A DNA stretch of 64,000 nt from Aeromonas australiensis (GCF_000819725.1 NZ_CDDH01000002.1:1-64000), one strand, 5' to 3'; numbered from the stretch's first letter, positions 1 to 9,550 are shown. Program-made: numbers and translations. Notes: generated from the sequence alone by a model not told the origin.

Positions 1-123
1 CCGCCGAATTCCCCGGCAGATGGTCTTGTTAGGGCGATAGCATGGTCTTTGATGCCTTTTTCATGGCGAAGATGGCCGATAGGCCGACTTGTCAGCCAGT
101 GAGCAGCCCCATGGAGCCGAGCG

Positions 124-162
124 AAAAAAGAACCCCCCTCTTTGAAAAAGTGGGGGGTTCTT
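124..162 (-). terminator. Rho-independent terminator of the ParB-fold gene
   Basis: A 10-bp stem (AGAACCCCCC paired with GGGGGGTTCT) is followed on the minus strand by a run of six T. It lies about 70 bp beyond the stop of the minus-strand gene at 232-939. Confidence 0.8.
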
Positions 163-171
163 CAGCAATCT

Positions 172-198
172 GAGGGCGACCACTGGTCGCCCTCTTTT
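172..198 (+). terminator. Second hairpin, plus-strand polarity
   Basis: An 11-bp near-perfect inverted repeat (GAGGGCGACCA / TGGTCGCCCTC) is followed by TTTT on the plus strand. It may end a plus-strand transcript that enters from the left edge. I could not assign a gene to bases 1-120. Confidence 0.5.
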
Positions 199-231
199 AA
201 CTCCGGCATGCTGGCGTCATCGCCCATCCAC

Positions 232-939
232 TCACTGCACCGTTTTCGATTTATTGAGGGTGCATTGCTTGCCAGGATAACCGGGCAGCTCCCGGGCATC
301 GCTGCCGCAGGCGAGCCGTTTGGCCTGTTGCAACCGGGCTGCCAGATTGGCGCTGTCCACCGGCAGCCACTGCATCTGCTTGCCGAGCCAACTGGCCCAG
401 GCAAACTCGACGAAATAGACCTGCCTCTCCTTGCTGAAATAGCCCGCATTCTGCAGCAGTCCAGCCAGGGTGCGATAGGGGTAATCGGGCAACTGGTCGA
501 TGCGGCTTGGCAGCTGCTCCGGGGTCAGCGGCTGCCCTTTCTCATCCCTGAGCCAGGCCCAGTGGTTGTTCTGCATCTGACTCCAAAAGTTGGCCTTGTC
601 CTGCAGGCGGCCAATCACCTTGACCCGGGCATCCTTGACGCCCTGCTGCCACAACGCCTTGGTCAGATGGTGTCTATCCACCAGCCAGTAACCACCATCC
701 GGTGCAATCACTACCGGTATCTCTTTCTTTTTCATCAACTTGTCGAGCTGTTTGGCGCTCATGCCCGCCAATGTGGCCTGGGTCTCATCGACCTGGATCT
801 GGCCGACGCCCCCCTGAGTCGGGTGCAAGGCATCGATGCCGATCTCGCACCAGCTGCCCACCGCCGTGTCGCTCTGGCACGGGGCCAACGCCCAGGCACC
901 CTGGCTCAACAGACAGGCCAGCAATAACCCTGCTTTCAT
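232..939 (-). CDS. Secreted ParB-like nuclease-fold protein
   Basis: This 235-residue protein begins with a signal peptide (about residues 1-18, cleavage near ALA-PC), so it should be exported to the periplasm or beyond. Residues 45-100 look like the N-terminal fold of the ParB/sulfiredoxin superfamily: a Q-V-DETQ segment, a lysine-rich helix, the strand IPVVIAPDGGYWLVD and then DRHH (88-91), the expected active-site-like signature. The C-terminal half is rich in Trp and aromatic residues. It resembles the secreted putative ParB-like nuclease family (ParBc_2 type), whose substrate is not known to me. It is transcribed alone, with its own terminator downstream. The fold assignment is fairly secure; nuclease activity is inference. 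Confidence 0.7.
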   Translation of the reverse strand: MKAGLLLACLLSQGAWALAPCQSDTAVGSWCEIGIDALHPTQGGVGQIQVDETQATLAGMSAKQLDKLMKKKEIPVVIAPDGGYWLVDRHHLTKALWQQGVKDARVKVIGRLQDKANFWSQMQNNHWAWLRDEKGQPLTPEQLPSRIDQLPDYPYRTLAGLLQNAGYFSKERQVYFVEFAWASWLGKQMQWLPVDSANLAARLQQAKRLACGSDARELPGYPGKQCTLNKSKTVQ

Positions 940-1124
940 CGTTTAACACTCCTCACCACATTGAACTGCACAGACACCGACCGCTCCTTTTCACCCCGTT
1001 CGAGGAGTGAGAGTCGAATGCTGGCGGTCAGACCAGCAAACGGGATATCATGATTTCCCATCTGTCGGCGATATTTTCTCGCCGAGTTTTCTCCCCGCTT
1101 CACACTATTTGAAGGATCCGACCC

Positions 1125-2729
1125 ATGAAAGGATGGACCCCCTTGCTGGCCCTGCTGGGCTGTGCTGCTGTCCAGGCTGCCGATATTCCCGCCGGAACAC
1201 AACTCGCCGCCGAGCAGATTGTCGTTCGCCACCTCAAGGATGAACCTGCGAGCCTGAGCCCGCTCAAGCTGGTCGGCCTGCCGGAGTTGCAGGTACTGCG
1301 GGATCTGTTCGAGGGGCTGCTGACCCAGGGGCCGGATGGCAACCCGGTTGCCGGGGTGGCAGCCAGCTGGGAGAACAAGGGCAACCAGTTCTTTACCTTC
1401 CATCTGCGCCCGGATGCGCGCTGGTCCAATGGCGATCCGGTCAAGGCCGGCGACTTCGTCTACGGCTGGCGCAAGCTGGTCGACCCGAAAGAGGCGGCCA
1501 CCTTCGCCTGGTTTGCCCAGCTGGCCCATTTCGACAAGGTGGACGAGATCCTGGCGGGCACATTGCCCGCCAGTGAGCTGGGGGTCAAGGCCCTCGATGA
1601 CCATACCCTGCAGGTGACCCTCTCCCAGCCGGTGCCCTACTTCCTTAACCTGCTGAGCCACCCCAGCCTGTCACCGCTCCATCAAGCCAGCATCGAGCAG
1701 TATGGCAACCAGTGGACCCAACCCGGCAAGCTGGTGGGCAACGGTGCCTTTGTGCTGAACCATCGGGTGGTCAACGAGAAGCTGGAGCTGACCCCCAACC
1801 CATACTATTGGGATCGGGCCCATACCGTACTGACCAAGGTGATCTTTATGCCGATCAATCAGGAGAGCGCGGCCACCAACCGCTATCTGGCGGGCGATCT
1901 GCATATCACCGAATCCTTCCCCAAGGAGCAGTATGACAAGCTGAAGCAACAGATCCCGAATGAGGTCTATACCCCGGATCAGCTAGGCACCTACTACTAC
2001 GCCTTCAATACCAAGCAGGCACCACTGAACGATGTGCGGGTGCGCAAGGCGCTCTCCTACACCATCGACCGCGCCCTGATCGCCGACAAGGTACTCGGCA
2101 CCGGCGAGAAACCGGCTTATCACTTCACCCCGGATGTGACCGCCAGCTTCACCCCAACCGCCAACCTGCTCTCCACCAGCAGCCAGCAGGAGCTGGACAG
2201 CAAGGCCAAAGCCCTGCTCAAGGAGGCCGGTTACGGCCCGGACAAGCCGCTCAAGCTGACCCTGCTCTACAACACCGCGGAAATTCACAAGAAGATGGCG
2301 CTGGCGATTGCCAGCATGTGGAAGCAGAAGCTGGGCGCCGAGGTCGAGCTGACCAATCAGGAGTGGAAGACCTATCTCGATAGCCGCCAGAGTGGTCAGT
2401 TCGAGGTGATCCGTGCCTCCTGGGTAGCCGACTACAACGACCCTTCTGCCTTCCTCGGCCTGTGGGGCTCCCGTCACAGCGGCAATATGGCGGGCTTTGC
2501 CAATGCCCGTTATGACCAGCTCATAGCAGAGGCGGCCAGCACTCAGGATGCCGCCAGCCGTAGCAAGCTGTTTGGCGAAGCGGAGGCGATCCTGCTGGAT
2601 CAGGCCCCCATCGCCCCCATCTACCAGTACACCAATGCCCGCCTCATCAAGCCATGGCTCAAGGGCTATCCCATCCACAACCCGGAAGATGTGGCTTACA
2701 GCCGTCAACTCTATCTCGTCAAACGTTGA
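1125..2729 (+). CDS. Periplasmic oligopeptide-binding protein (OppA/MppA type)
   Basis: The product is a 534-residue family-5 solute-binding protein with a signal peptide (residues 1-19, ending VQA-A). Mature-domain hallmarks are the early GLLTQGPDG / VAGVAASW segment, the WSNGDPVKAGDFVYGWRK block and NDVRVRKALSYTIDR near the middle, all characteristic of OppA, MppA and related peptide receptors. It would deliver peptides to an Opp-type ABC permease, but no permease gene lies next to it, so it is an orphan receptor or serves a permease elsewhere. The ATG is preceded by GAAGGA at good spacing. A strong terminator follows. The exact ligand (oligopeptide or murein tripeptide) cannot be read from the sequence. 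Confidence 0.9.
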   Translation: MKGWTPLLALLGCAAVQAADIPAGTQLAAEQIVVRHLKDEPASLSPLKLVGLPELQVLRDLFEGLLTQGPDGNPVAGVAASWENKGNQFFTFHLRPDARWSNGDPVKAGDFVYGWRKLVDPKEAATFAWFAQLAHFDKVDEILAGTLPASELGVKALDDHTLQVTLSQPVPYFLNLLSHPSLSPLHQASIEQYGNQWTQPGKLVGNGAFVLNHRVVNEKLELTPNPYYWDRAHTVLTKVIFMPINQESAATNRYLAGDLHITESFPKEQYDKLKQQIPNEVYTPDQLGTYYYAFNTKQAPLNDVRVRKALSYTIDRALIADKVLGTGEKPAYHFTPDVTASFTPTANLLSTSSQQELDSKAKALLKEAGYGPDKPLKLTLLYNTAEIHKKMALAIASMWKQKLGAEVELTNQEWKTYLDSRQSGQFEVIRASWVADYNDPSAFLGLWGSRHSGNMAGFANARYDQLIAEAASTQDAASRSKLFGEAEAILLDQAPIAPIYQYTNARLIKPWLKGYPIHNPEDVAYSRQLYLVKR

Positions 2730-2750
2730 GCTAATATTCCCATAGCGCCA

Positions 2751-2777
2751 AACAAGGCCGCCTCAGGCGGCCCTGTT
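2751..2777 (+). terminator. Terminator of the peptide-binding protein gene
   Basis: The hairpin AACAAGGCCGCC / GGCGGCCCTGTTT lies 22 bp after the stop codon and ends in a short T-rich tail. Confidence 0.8.
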
Positions 2778-2857
2778 TATTAAGGCTGTTCATGCTCAAG
2801 TTTTAAGCATAAAATGCCGCCCTTCTAGTGAACTCCCCCTCTGAACATCGGTTGAAC

Positions 2858-3172
2858 ATGCGTTATCTGTTACTGCTCCCCCTGCTGTGGACCCTGCCTG
2901 CGCAGGCCAATAGCGAATCCCAATGCCAGCAAGAGTTTGTCGGCTGGATGCTGCACCAACAGCAGCAGTTCAGCGATCGCAAGTCTGACAAAATGGCGCG
3001 GCGCCGGGCTGAGCGAGCCATCGACCTGGCCCGCAAGGAGTACGACAAACAGGCCAGCTTCTGCAAGACCATGCAACTGGTGCATGAGAACAAAGACGGC
3101 GATCCGCGTTTTAAACCAAGAAGCGGTGAAATTCACGATTTCGCTGTGACTGAGAAAAATGGACGCAGCTAA
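2858..3172 (+). CDS. Small secreted protein of unknown function
   Basis: I do not recognise this family. With the ATG at 2858 the protein has 104 residues and opens with a clean signal peptide (MRYLLLLPLLWTLPAQA). A GTG at 2828 in the same frame would add ten hydrophilic residues in front of it and is less likely. The mature part is small, basic and helical, rich in Gln, Arg and Lys, with two cysteines (SQCQQE and SFCKTM) that could form one disulfide in the periplasm. It sits alone between the peptide-binding protein gene and the convergent dusA. Confidence 0.6.
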   Translation: MRYLLLLPLLWTLPAQANSESQCQQEFVGWMLHQQQQFSDRKSDKMARRRAERAIDLARKEYDKQASFCKTMQLVHENKDGDPRFKPRSGEIHDFAVTEKNGRS

Positions 3173-3212
3173 CATCCAATCCAGATGACACCTTGCCGGG
3201 TTGTCGCGCCAA

Positions 3213-3242
3213 TAAAAATGCCAGTCATTGCAGACTGGCATT
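3213..3242 (-). terminator. Terminator of dusA
   Basis: AATGCCAGTC and GACTGGCATT form a 10-bp stem. On the minus strand the stem is followed by TTTTTATT, and it lies 39 bp past the dusA stop. Confidence 0.8.
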
Positions 3243-3280
3243 GCTCACTTGGTGATGTTGACCAACGTACTCCTGGCCGG

Positions 3281-4291
<1,011 letters not shown>

Positions 4292-4419
4292 CCGGGTTGG
4301 CTAAAGAAAGGGGCGGATTTTATCACAACGTGAAGCAGCCCCAGAAAATGAATTTTGTCACCGCGCCATGCGAGGCCCTGTGATAGTATCCGGCTAATAG
4401 AAAGGGTATCTGCGCGATC

Positions 4420-4878
4420 ATGAATCAAGACCAACTTTTACAACGAGCCGAGCGACTCTGTATACAACGAGGGATCCGCTTCACCCCGACCCGACGTCAG
4501 GTATTTCGCCTGCTGGCGGCACACGGCAACGCCATCAGCGCCTATGATTTGTTGGCCCAGTTGCAACAGACCGAAGCCAATGCCAAGCCGCCAACCGTCT
4601 ATCGGGCACTCGATTTTTTGCTCGAACAGGGCTTTGCTCACAAGGTGGAATCTCTCAACGCCTTTATCTTCTGTTGCCACTTCGATCACGCTCACCCGAT
4701 GCAGTTGCTGATCTGCGACGAGTGCGGCGATGTAGTCGAGCTGCACGATACAGCAATAGATAGCGCGTTTTCCGAGCAGGCCCACTTGCATGGTTTTACT
4801 ATTACCAATAAGACGATAGAGGCACATGGCCAATGTGCCCGTTGTACGCCCACTGTAGGAAGTCATCATGAAGGCTGA
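4420..4878 (+). CDS. zur: Zinc uptake regulator Zur (Fur family)
   Basis: A 152-residue Fur-family repressor. Residues 1-80 form the winged helix (FTPTRRQVFRLL, then PPTVYRALDFLLEQG). The C-terminal dimerisation domain carries a structural zinc site made by CDEC (C99/C102) and CARC (C139/C142), the pattern of Zur. With zinc bound, Zur represses zinc import. Clear targets are present in this window: the znuA/znuCB divergent region contains two palindromes of the Zur type. The last 11 bp overlap the start of the cheX-like gene, so the two are probably co-translated. Confidence 0.93.
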   Translation: MNQDQLLQRAERLCIQRGIRFTPTRRQVFRLLAAHGNAISAYDLLAQLQQTEANAKPPTVYRALDFLLEQGFAHKVESLNAFIFCCHFDHAHPMQLLICDECGDVVELHDTAIDSAFSEQAHLHGFTITNKTIEAHGQCARCTPTVGSHHEG

Positions 4879-5329
4879 TTTTGTAAATCCGTTCCTGCTA
4901 TCCCTGCTCAATGTGCTCTCGACCATGGCACAGCTGGAACTCAAACCGGGCAAACCGAAACGCAAGATGGATGAGCTGGCCCGCGGCGATGTCTCCGGCC
5001 TGATCGGCATGGTTGGCCCGCAGACCCGCGGCTCCCTCTCCATCAGCTTTGAGAAGGGGCTGGCGCTTGAGATCATGCGCCGTATGCTGGGGGAAGCGCC
5101 CGCCAGCATCAACGAAGAGGTGACCGACATGGTGGGCGAGATCACCAATATGGTGACAGGCGGTGCCAAACGGATGTTGGGGGAGAAGGGTTACGAGTTT
5201 GATATGGCGACTCCCGTCATCGTCTCCGGCACCAACCACACCATCACCCACCGGGCCGATGGCACCAAGATCATGATGCCGTTCGAATCAGATTACGGTC
5301 GCGCCACCATCGAAATTTGCTTCGAGTAA
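4868..5329 (+). CDS. CheX-like chemotaxis phosphatase family protein
   Basis: The 153-residue product matches the CheX/CheC-type fold. It has the helix DMVGEITNMVTGGAK with the ExxN signature (E91, N94) that in CheX positions water for CheY-P dephosphorylation, flanked by beta strands (GSLSISFEKGLALEIMRRMLG and TPVIVSGTNHTI). Stand-alone proteins of this kind act on CheY-like receiver domains. The ATG lies inside the 3' end of zur (11-bp overlap) and the downstream small membrane gene follows after 4 bp, giving a three-gene unit. No chemotaxis gene is nearby, so the partner receiver is unknown. Confidence 0.82.
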   Translation: MKADFVNPFLLSLLNVLSTMAQLELKPGKPKRKMDELARGDVSGLIGMVGPQTRGSLSISFEKGLALEIMRRMLGEAPASINEEVTDMVGEITNMVTGGAKRMLGEKGYEFDMATPVIVSGTNHTITHRADGTKIMMPFESDYGRATIEICFE

Positions 5330-5333
5330 CTCC

Positions 5334-5564
5334 ATGTGGAAAGCATTGAAATGGATTTTCATCTGCCTGGCCCTGCTGCTGATCCTCTCTGATACCCAGA
5401 TCAGCACCTCTCTCTACAAGTACGAGGATAACAGGATACTCATCAACTTCCCGCGCTGGGAGGCCAAGCAGCCATGGGGCACTTTCGAGTGGCATGCCGG
5501 GCGGGTAGAAACCCACTGGTATGGTCTGGAGGGCAAACCCAAGCCGAAAGGCCCGCAAATCTGA
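5334..5564 (+). CDS. Small membrane-anchored protein
   Basis: I do not recognise this 76-residue family. It has one N-terminal hydrophobic segment (about residues 5-20, WIFICLALLLILS), acting as an uncleaved anchor or signal peptide, followed by a compact, aromatic-rich domain (FPRWEAKQPWGTFEW, THWYGLEG) that would face the periplasm. It starts 4 bp after the cheX-like gene and is followed by a terminator, so it is the last gene of the zur-cheX unit. Confidence 0.6.
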   Translation: MWKALKWIFICLALLLILSDTQISTSLYKYEDNRILINFPRWEAKQPWGTFEWHAGRVETHWYGLEGKPKPKGPQI

Positions 5565-5591
5565 CTCGTTAACGGATCCGGCAACAACAGA

Positions 5592-5618
5592 AGAGGCCAG
5601 CTGATGCTGGCCTCTTTG
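5592..5618. terminator. Bidirectional terminator between the zur-cheX unit and brnQ
   Basis: AGAGGCCAGC and GCTGGCCTCT form a perfect 10-bp stem with a TGAT loop between two convergent transcription units. Confidence 0.75.
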
Positions 5619-5637
5619 CTATCTCGCGGTTCCTGAG

Positions 5638-6960
5638 TCAAGCCGCTTCGGCAGCCAGCTTACCGCTTGGACGCTGCAATATGCCGAGGACGCAGGCCAA
5701 CAGGGTCGGCAGCAACCAGGCAAGCCCCTTGTCGAATAGCGGCAGGAAGGCAAAGCCGTCCATCGCCATCCCGGCAGCGCCCATTCCATCGAGGCACCCA
5801 AACAAAAAGGCGACCGTCAGCACTCCGCGAAACGCCAGCCTGGGCTGGGCAAACCACCCCTTGAGGAAGGTGAGCAGCACCAGTGCGATAGCAACCGGAT
5901 AGATGGCTACCAGCACCGGGATCGAGAAACCGATCAATTCGCTCAACCCCACATTGGCCACCAGCGCACAGAGCGCCCCCAGCAGCAGCACCCAGTTGCG
6001 ATAGGCCCAACCGGTCAGGACATGAAAGTAGTCGGCGCCAGCACAGAGCAGGCCGACCGCACTGGTAAAACAAGCCAGGGTGATGATGGCAGCCAGAATA
6101 AACTGACCCGGTTGACCAAACAGACTCAGGACGTAGGCATTGACGATGGCGCCGCCGTTGCTGATATCGCTTGCCACCCCACCGGCGCTGTTGCCCAGCT
6201 GAAAGAGCGAGATATAGACAGCCGACAGCCCGACCGCCGAGATCAACCCTGCTATGGTCAGATATTTGAACTGGCTGCGATAATCCTCGATCCCCTTCTG
6301 GCGCAGCAACCCGATGATCAGGGCGCCAAACATCAGGGAGGCCAGGGTATCCATGGTGTTGTACCCCTCCAGCATTCCTTTGGTCAGGGCTGCATCTATG
6401 TACTCACCGCTGGTATCAGGCATGGTGCCCTGCGGCGTCATAAAGACCCCGACCGCCAGAATAAGCAGCATCGCCATCAGGGCGGGAGTCAGGTACTTGC
6501 CGACCGCATCGAGCAGCTTGCCCCGATCGAGCGCCACCAGGATCACCAGCGCAAAGAAACTAAGGGTGTAGATCAGCAGCCCCTCATGACCGGCATCGCC
6601 AAGCCAGGGCTTGAGGCCCATCTCGTAGGCGACCAGACCGGTGCGGGGAATGGCAAAGGCGGGCCCCATGATGATATAGATGGCGATGGCCAGCGCCGTC
6701 GCCGCCCCGGCGGGCAGATAGCGGGTCATTCCGGTCCAGCCACTCGCGCCGCCCCCCGAACTCCCCTTGGCCACCGCAATCAGGGTGATCAGCGGCAACC
6801 CCACCGCAGTCAGCAAAAAGCCGCACATGGCGGCCAGCAGATGCTCACCAGCCATAAACCCCGCCAGCGGCGGAAAAATGATATTGCCTGCCCCCAGATA
6901 GAAGGCAAATGTCATAAACCCCAATCCGAATACGTCGGACAACTTCAATGATTTCGTCAA
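5638..6960 (-). CDS. brnQ: Branched-chain amino acid:cation symporter BrnQ, copy 1
   Basis: A 12-helix LIVCS-family carrier that imports Leu, Ile and Val with Na+ across the inner membrane. The signature GFMTFAFYLGAGNIIFPPLAG is at the N-terminus, and the rest is a series of hydrophobic helices with YNTMDTLASLMFG in the middle. I prefer the TTG at 6960: GAGG lies 6 bp upstream, and this arrangement (GAGGTTGA, six bases, TTGACGAAA) is conserved in the second copy. The upstream ATG at 6972 is ACG in the other copy and so is not conserved. It lies downstream of the second brnQ on the same strand with a terminator between them, so it probably has its own promoter. Confidence 0.92.
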   Translation of the reverse strand: MTKSLKLSDVFGLGFMTFAFYLGAGNIIFPPLAGFMAGEHLLAAMCGFLLTAVGLPLITLIAVAKGSSGGGASGWTGMTRYLPAGAATALAIAIYIIMGPAFAIPRTGLVAYEMGLKPWLGDAGHEGLLIYTLSFFALVILVALDRGKLLDAVGKYLTPALMAMLLILAVGVFMTPQGTMPDTSGEYIDAALTKGMLEGYNTMDTLASLMFGALIIGLLRQKGIEDYRSQFKYLTIAGLISAVGLSAVYISLFQLGNSAGGVASDISNGGAIVNAYVLSLFGQPGQFILAAIITLACFTSAVGLLCAGADYFHVLTGWAYRNWVLLLGALCALVANVGLSELIGFSIPVLVAIYPVAIALVLLTFLKGWFAQPRLAFRGVLTVAFLFGCLDGMGAAGMAMDGFAFLPLFDKGLAWLLPTLLACVLGILQRPSGKLAAEAA

Positions 6961-7076
6961 ACTCAACCTCATCTGCCTTATCAGCTTGTTATTGATTGCA
7001 CCCACTGCCTGGCAGATAACCGGTAACAATGTCTCTTGCTTCTCTCTCGTCCAGATAGCGGACCAGAGTTACCGCC

Positions 7077-7104
7077 AGCATAAAGAAAAGGAATCAAATC
7101 TCAA
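7077..7104 (-). promoter_or_regulatory. Possible sigma-70 promoter for brnQ copy 1
   Basis: On the minus strand TTGAGA and TATGCT are separated by 16 bp, about 115 bp upstream of the TTG start. This is a motif match only. Confidence 0.35.
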
Positions 7105-7295
7105 TTTCAAATTAATATATTGAAACAATTCAACCTGACAGAATTAATCGCTATCAGGCTTTGCAATATCAAAACCATCAGACAGATATAACGCGAAAAG
7201 GGGAAGTGCGGGCACCAAAAGAGCGTGCAACAGACACTCGTCGTAGACAATGACCATCAGGCCCGGCAAAGCAGAGTTGAGACATCCAGAAAACC

Positions 7296-7322
7296 AAAGA
7301 GCCTGCACAGGGCAGGCTCTTT
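7296..7322 (-). terminator. Terminator of brnQ copy 2
   Basis: AAAGAGCCTGC and GCAGGCTCTTT form an 11-bp stem 22 bp beyond the stop of the upstream brnQ copy. The T-tract is short (TTT). Confidence 0.7.
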
Positions 7323-7343
7323 GCAACATCACATCGGGCCAGG

Positions 7344-8648
7344 TCAGGCCGCTTCGGCAGCTATCTCGGTCGGACGAAATAGCATACCAACAACACAGGC
7401 CAGCAGGGTCGGCATCAGCCAGGCGAGGCCCTTGTCGAACAGCGGCAGGAAGGCAAACGCATCCATCTTCATACCGGCCGCACCCAGACCATCCAGGCAA
7501 CCAAACAGGAAGGCAACCAGCAGCACACCACGGAACACCAGACGGGGACGGCCGAAGTAACCCTTCAGGAAGGTGACCAGTACCAGCGCCACGGCAACCG
7601 GATAGATGGCAACCAGCACCGGAATGGAGAGACTGATCAGCTGGCTCAGGCCCACGTTGGCCACCACGGCACAGATAACGCCCAGCAACACCACCAGCTT
7701 CTTGTAACTCATGCCAGTGAGATTGTGGAAGAAGTCAGAACAGGCAGAGATCAACCCCACAGCAGTGGTAAAGCACGCCAAGGTGATGATGGCCGCCAGA
7801 ATAAACTGACCCGGCTGACCAAACAGGCTCAGTACGTAGGCGTTGACGATGGCGCCACCGTTGCTGACATCGGTCGCCACACCGGCGGCGGTGTTACCCA
7901 GACGGAACAGGGAAACATACACCACACACAGGCCGATGGCAGAGATGAGGCCGGCAATGGCCAGATACTTGAACTGGCTTTGGTAGTCACTGACGCCTTT
8001 CTGGCGCAGCAGGTCAATAATCAGAGCGCCAAACATCAGGGAGGCCAGGGTGTCCATGGTGTTGTAGCCTTCCAGGATCCCTTTCACGAAGGGACTGTTC
8101 TGATAGTCGCCGGTTGCGCTCGGCATATCGCCTTGCGGAGCGACGAATACCCCGACCGCCAGAGTCAGCAGCAGCAACATCAGCAGTGGCATCAGGTATT
8201 TGCCGATGGTGTCCATCAGTTTGCCCTGATTAAGGGAAACCAGGATGGCAATGCCAAAGAAGATCACGGTATAGACCGCCAGACCCGCCTGACCCATGTC
8301 ACCAATGAAGGGCTTGAGACCCATCTCATAGGCAACCAGACCGGTACGGGGCGCAGCAAAGGCCGGGCCTATGATGATATAGATGGCCACCGCCAGCGCG
8401 GTTGCTACACCGGCAGGCAGCAGTTTGGTCATGCCAGCCCAACCATTACCGGCTTTGGCAACGGCAATGATGGTGATCAGCGGCAGACCAACAGCGGTCA
8501 CCAGAAAACCCAGCATAGCCAGAGAGAGGTGTTCACCGGCCATGTAGCCAGCCAACGGCGGGAAAATGATATTACCGGCGCCCAGATAGAAGGCGAAGGT
8601 CATAAACCCCAATCCGAGTACATCGGACAATGTGAGTGATTTCGTCAA
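7344..8648 (-). CDS. brnQ: Branched-chain amino acid:cation symporter BrnQ, copy 2
   Basis: A second LIVCS-family carrier, closely similar to the neighbouring copy over its whole length (same GFMTFAFYLGAGNIIFPPLAG opening, same GLAWLMPTLLACV end, same EAA C-terminus). The two are recent tandem paralogues, diverged mostly in the loop after residue 70 (WAGMTKLLPAG against SGWTGMTRYLPAG) and in the extracytoplasmic loops. I place the start at the TTG at 8648, six bases after GAGG; a TTG at 8654 is too close to that ribosome site. The copies may differ in affinity or regulation, which cannot be read here. Confidence 0.92.
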   Translation of the reverse strand: MTKSLTLSDVLGLGFMTFAFYLGAGNIIFPPLAGYMAGEHLSLAMLGFLVTAVGLPLITIIAVAKAGNGWAGMTKLLPAGVATALAVAIYIIIGPAFAAPRTGLVAYEMGLKPFIGDMGQAGLAVYTVIFFGIAILVSLNQGKLMDTIGKYLMPLLMLLLLTLAVGVFVAPQGDMPSATGDYQNSPFVKGILEGYNTMDTLASLMFGALIIDLLRQKGVSDYQSQFKYLAIAGLISAIGLCVVYVSLFRLGNTAAGVATDVSNGGAIVNAYVLSLFGQPGQFILAAIITLACFTTAVGLISACSDFFHNLTGMSYKKLVVLLGVICAVVANVGLSQLISLSIPVLVAIYPVAVALVLVTFLKGYFGRPRLVFRGVLLVAFLFGCLDGLGAAGMKMDAFAFLPLFDKGLAWLMPTLLACVVGMLFRPTEIAAEAA

Positions 8649-8725
8649 GTTCAACCTCGTCTGTCTTGTAAATTATTGCTTGTTATAGTTTTTATCGGTC
8701 GCTGACCGGGTGTGTTCTGATGGGT

Positions 8726-8792
8726 AAAAAAAAGAGCCCCGCTTGATTTTTCATCTTGACCAGTGGTTTTGGCTGGTCTGGAGCGGGCGCTC
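8726..8792 (-). terminator. Terminator of trmN6
   Basis: On the minus strand GAGCGCCCGCT pairs with AGCGGGGCTC, enclosing an inner GACCAG/CTGGTC hairpin and followed by eight T. It lies between trmN6 and brnQ copy 2 and ends trmN6 transcription. Confidence 0.75.
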
Positions 8793-8839
8793 GATCTTGA
8801 ACCAGCATAATGGCATGAAAAAATAGTTCAAGACGAAAT

Positions 8840-9550
8840 TTACATCTTCAAATAGAAGGGACTGGTCAGATGGATATATCTGTCGGTATAGGCCCCACCA
8901 GCAGAATGGATCACAATTTCCCCCCTGTCACACCTGTTTAATCCTCTGCCAAGTAGCAATAAAACACGATTTGCCTCTTTACCCTCTCTGGTGATAACAG
9001 CTGTATAACAAATGCCATGCAGATCATAATTCGCCGAAATGCATAAAATTTCATCAGCCATCGCCGTCGGCAACACCAGCGCCACCTGGCCGTTCAGACT
9101 CAGCAAACGATCACAGGCCGCCAGTAATTGGTGGCTGTCGAGGGCGCCGGTATGGCGGGCCAACGCCCTCGCCGGATCGCTAAATGACTGGCCTGCCAAG
9201 AAATAGGGAGGGTTGGAGACGATCAGATCGTAAGGGGCGGCCTGGTAGGCCTGAATGGCGCTCTCTATGACGGTTACCCGAGCAGCCCAAGGAGAGGCAG
9301 CCGCATTCTCTCGCGCCTGACTGGCCGCATTAATATCCAGCTCAACCGCATCGATGTGACATTCATCAGCGGTGCGCTGAGCCAGCATCAGGGCGATCAG
9401 GCCGCTGCCGGTACCGATATCGAGCACCCGGCGGGCCTGCCCGACTGGCGCCCAGGCGCCCAGCAAAATACCGTCCGTGCCCACCTTCATGGCACAGCGA
9501 TCGTGCTCGATATGGAACTGCTTGAAGGTAAAACCGCTGTTTCGTGCCAT
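8840..9550 (-). CDS. trmN6: tRNA1(Val) adenine(37)-N6-methyltransferase TrmN6 (YfiC)
   Basis: A 236-residue Rossmann-fold methyltransferase that makes m6A37 in valine tRNA. The SAM motif LDIGTGSGL is at about 43-51 and the amino-methylating NPPY motif at 113-116. The conserved opening FTFKQFHIEHDRCAMKVGTDGILLGAW is diagnostic of the YfiC family. The ATG at 9550 is chosen because GGGAG lies 4 bp upstream and the family begins there; a longer frame to 9613 adds an unlikely Arg-rich leader. It is divergent from srmB, as in Escherichia coli. Confidence 0.93.
   Translation of the reverse strand: MARNSGFTFKQFHIEHDRCAMKVGTDGILLGAWAPVGQARRVLDIGTGSGLIALMLAQRTADECHIDAVELDINAASQARENAAASPWAARVTVIESAIQAYQAAPYDLIVSNPPYFLAGQSFSDPARALARHTGALDSHQLLAACDRLLSLNGQVALVLPTAMADEILCISANYDLHGICYTAVITREGKEANRVLLLLGRGLNRCDRGEIVIHSAGGAYTDRYIHLTSPFYLKM

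Larger units (their letters stand above)
6961..7343 (-). other. Spacer between the two brnQ copies
   Basis: This 383-bp stretch is more AT-rich than its neighbours. It holds the terminator of the upstream brnQ copy, a possible promoter for the downstream copy (7077-7104), and a 37-codon minus-strand reading frame (7144-7257) rich in Leu, Val and Ile. I see no convincing gene or RNA structure beyond these. Confidence 0.5.

Noticed and set aside
1-120. Possible 3' end of a plus-strand gene at the left edge
   Set aside because: All three plus frames end within 110 bases and none shows a recognisable motif; too little sequence to call.
8726-8792. Attenuator or leader-peptide control of brnQ copy 2
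   Set aside because: The hairpin with eight T is better explained as the terminator of trmN6, and the only leader frame there is not rich in branched-chain codons.
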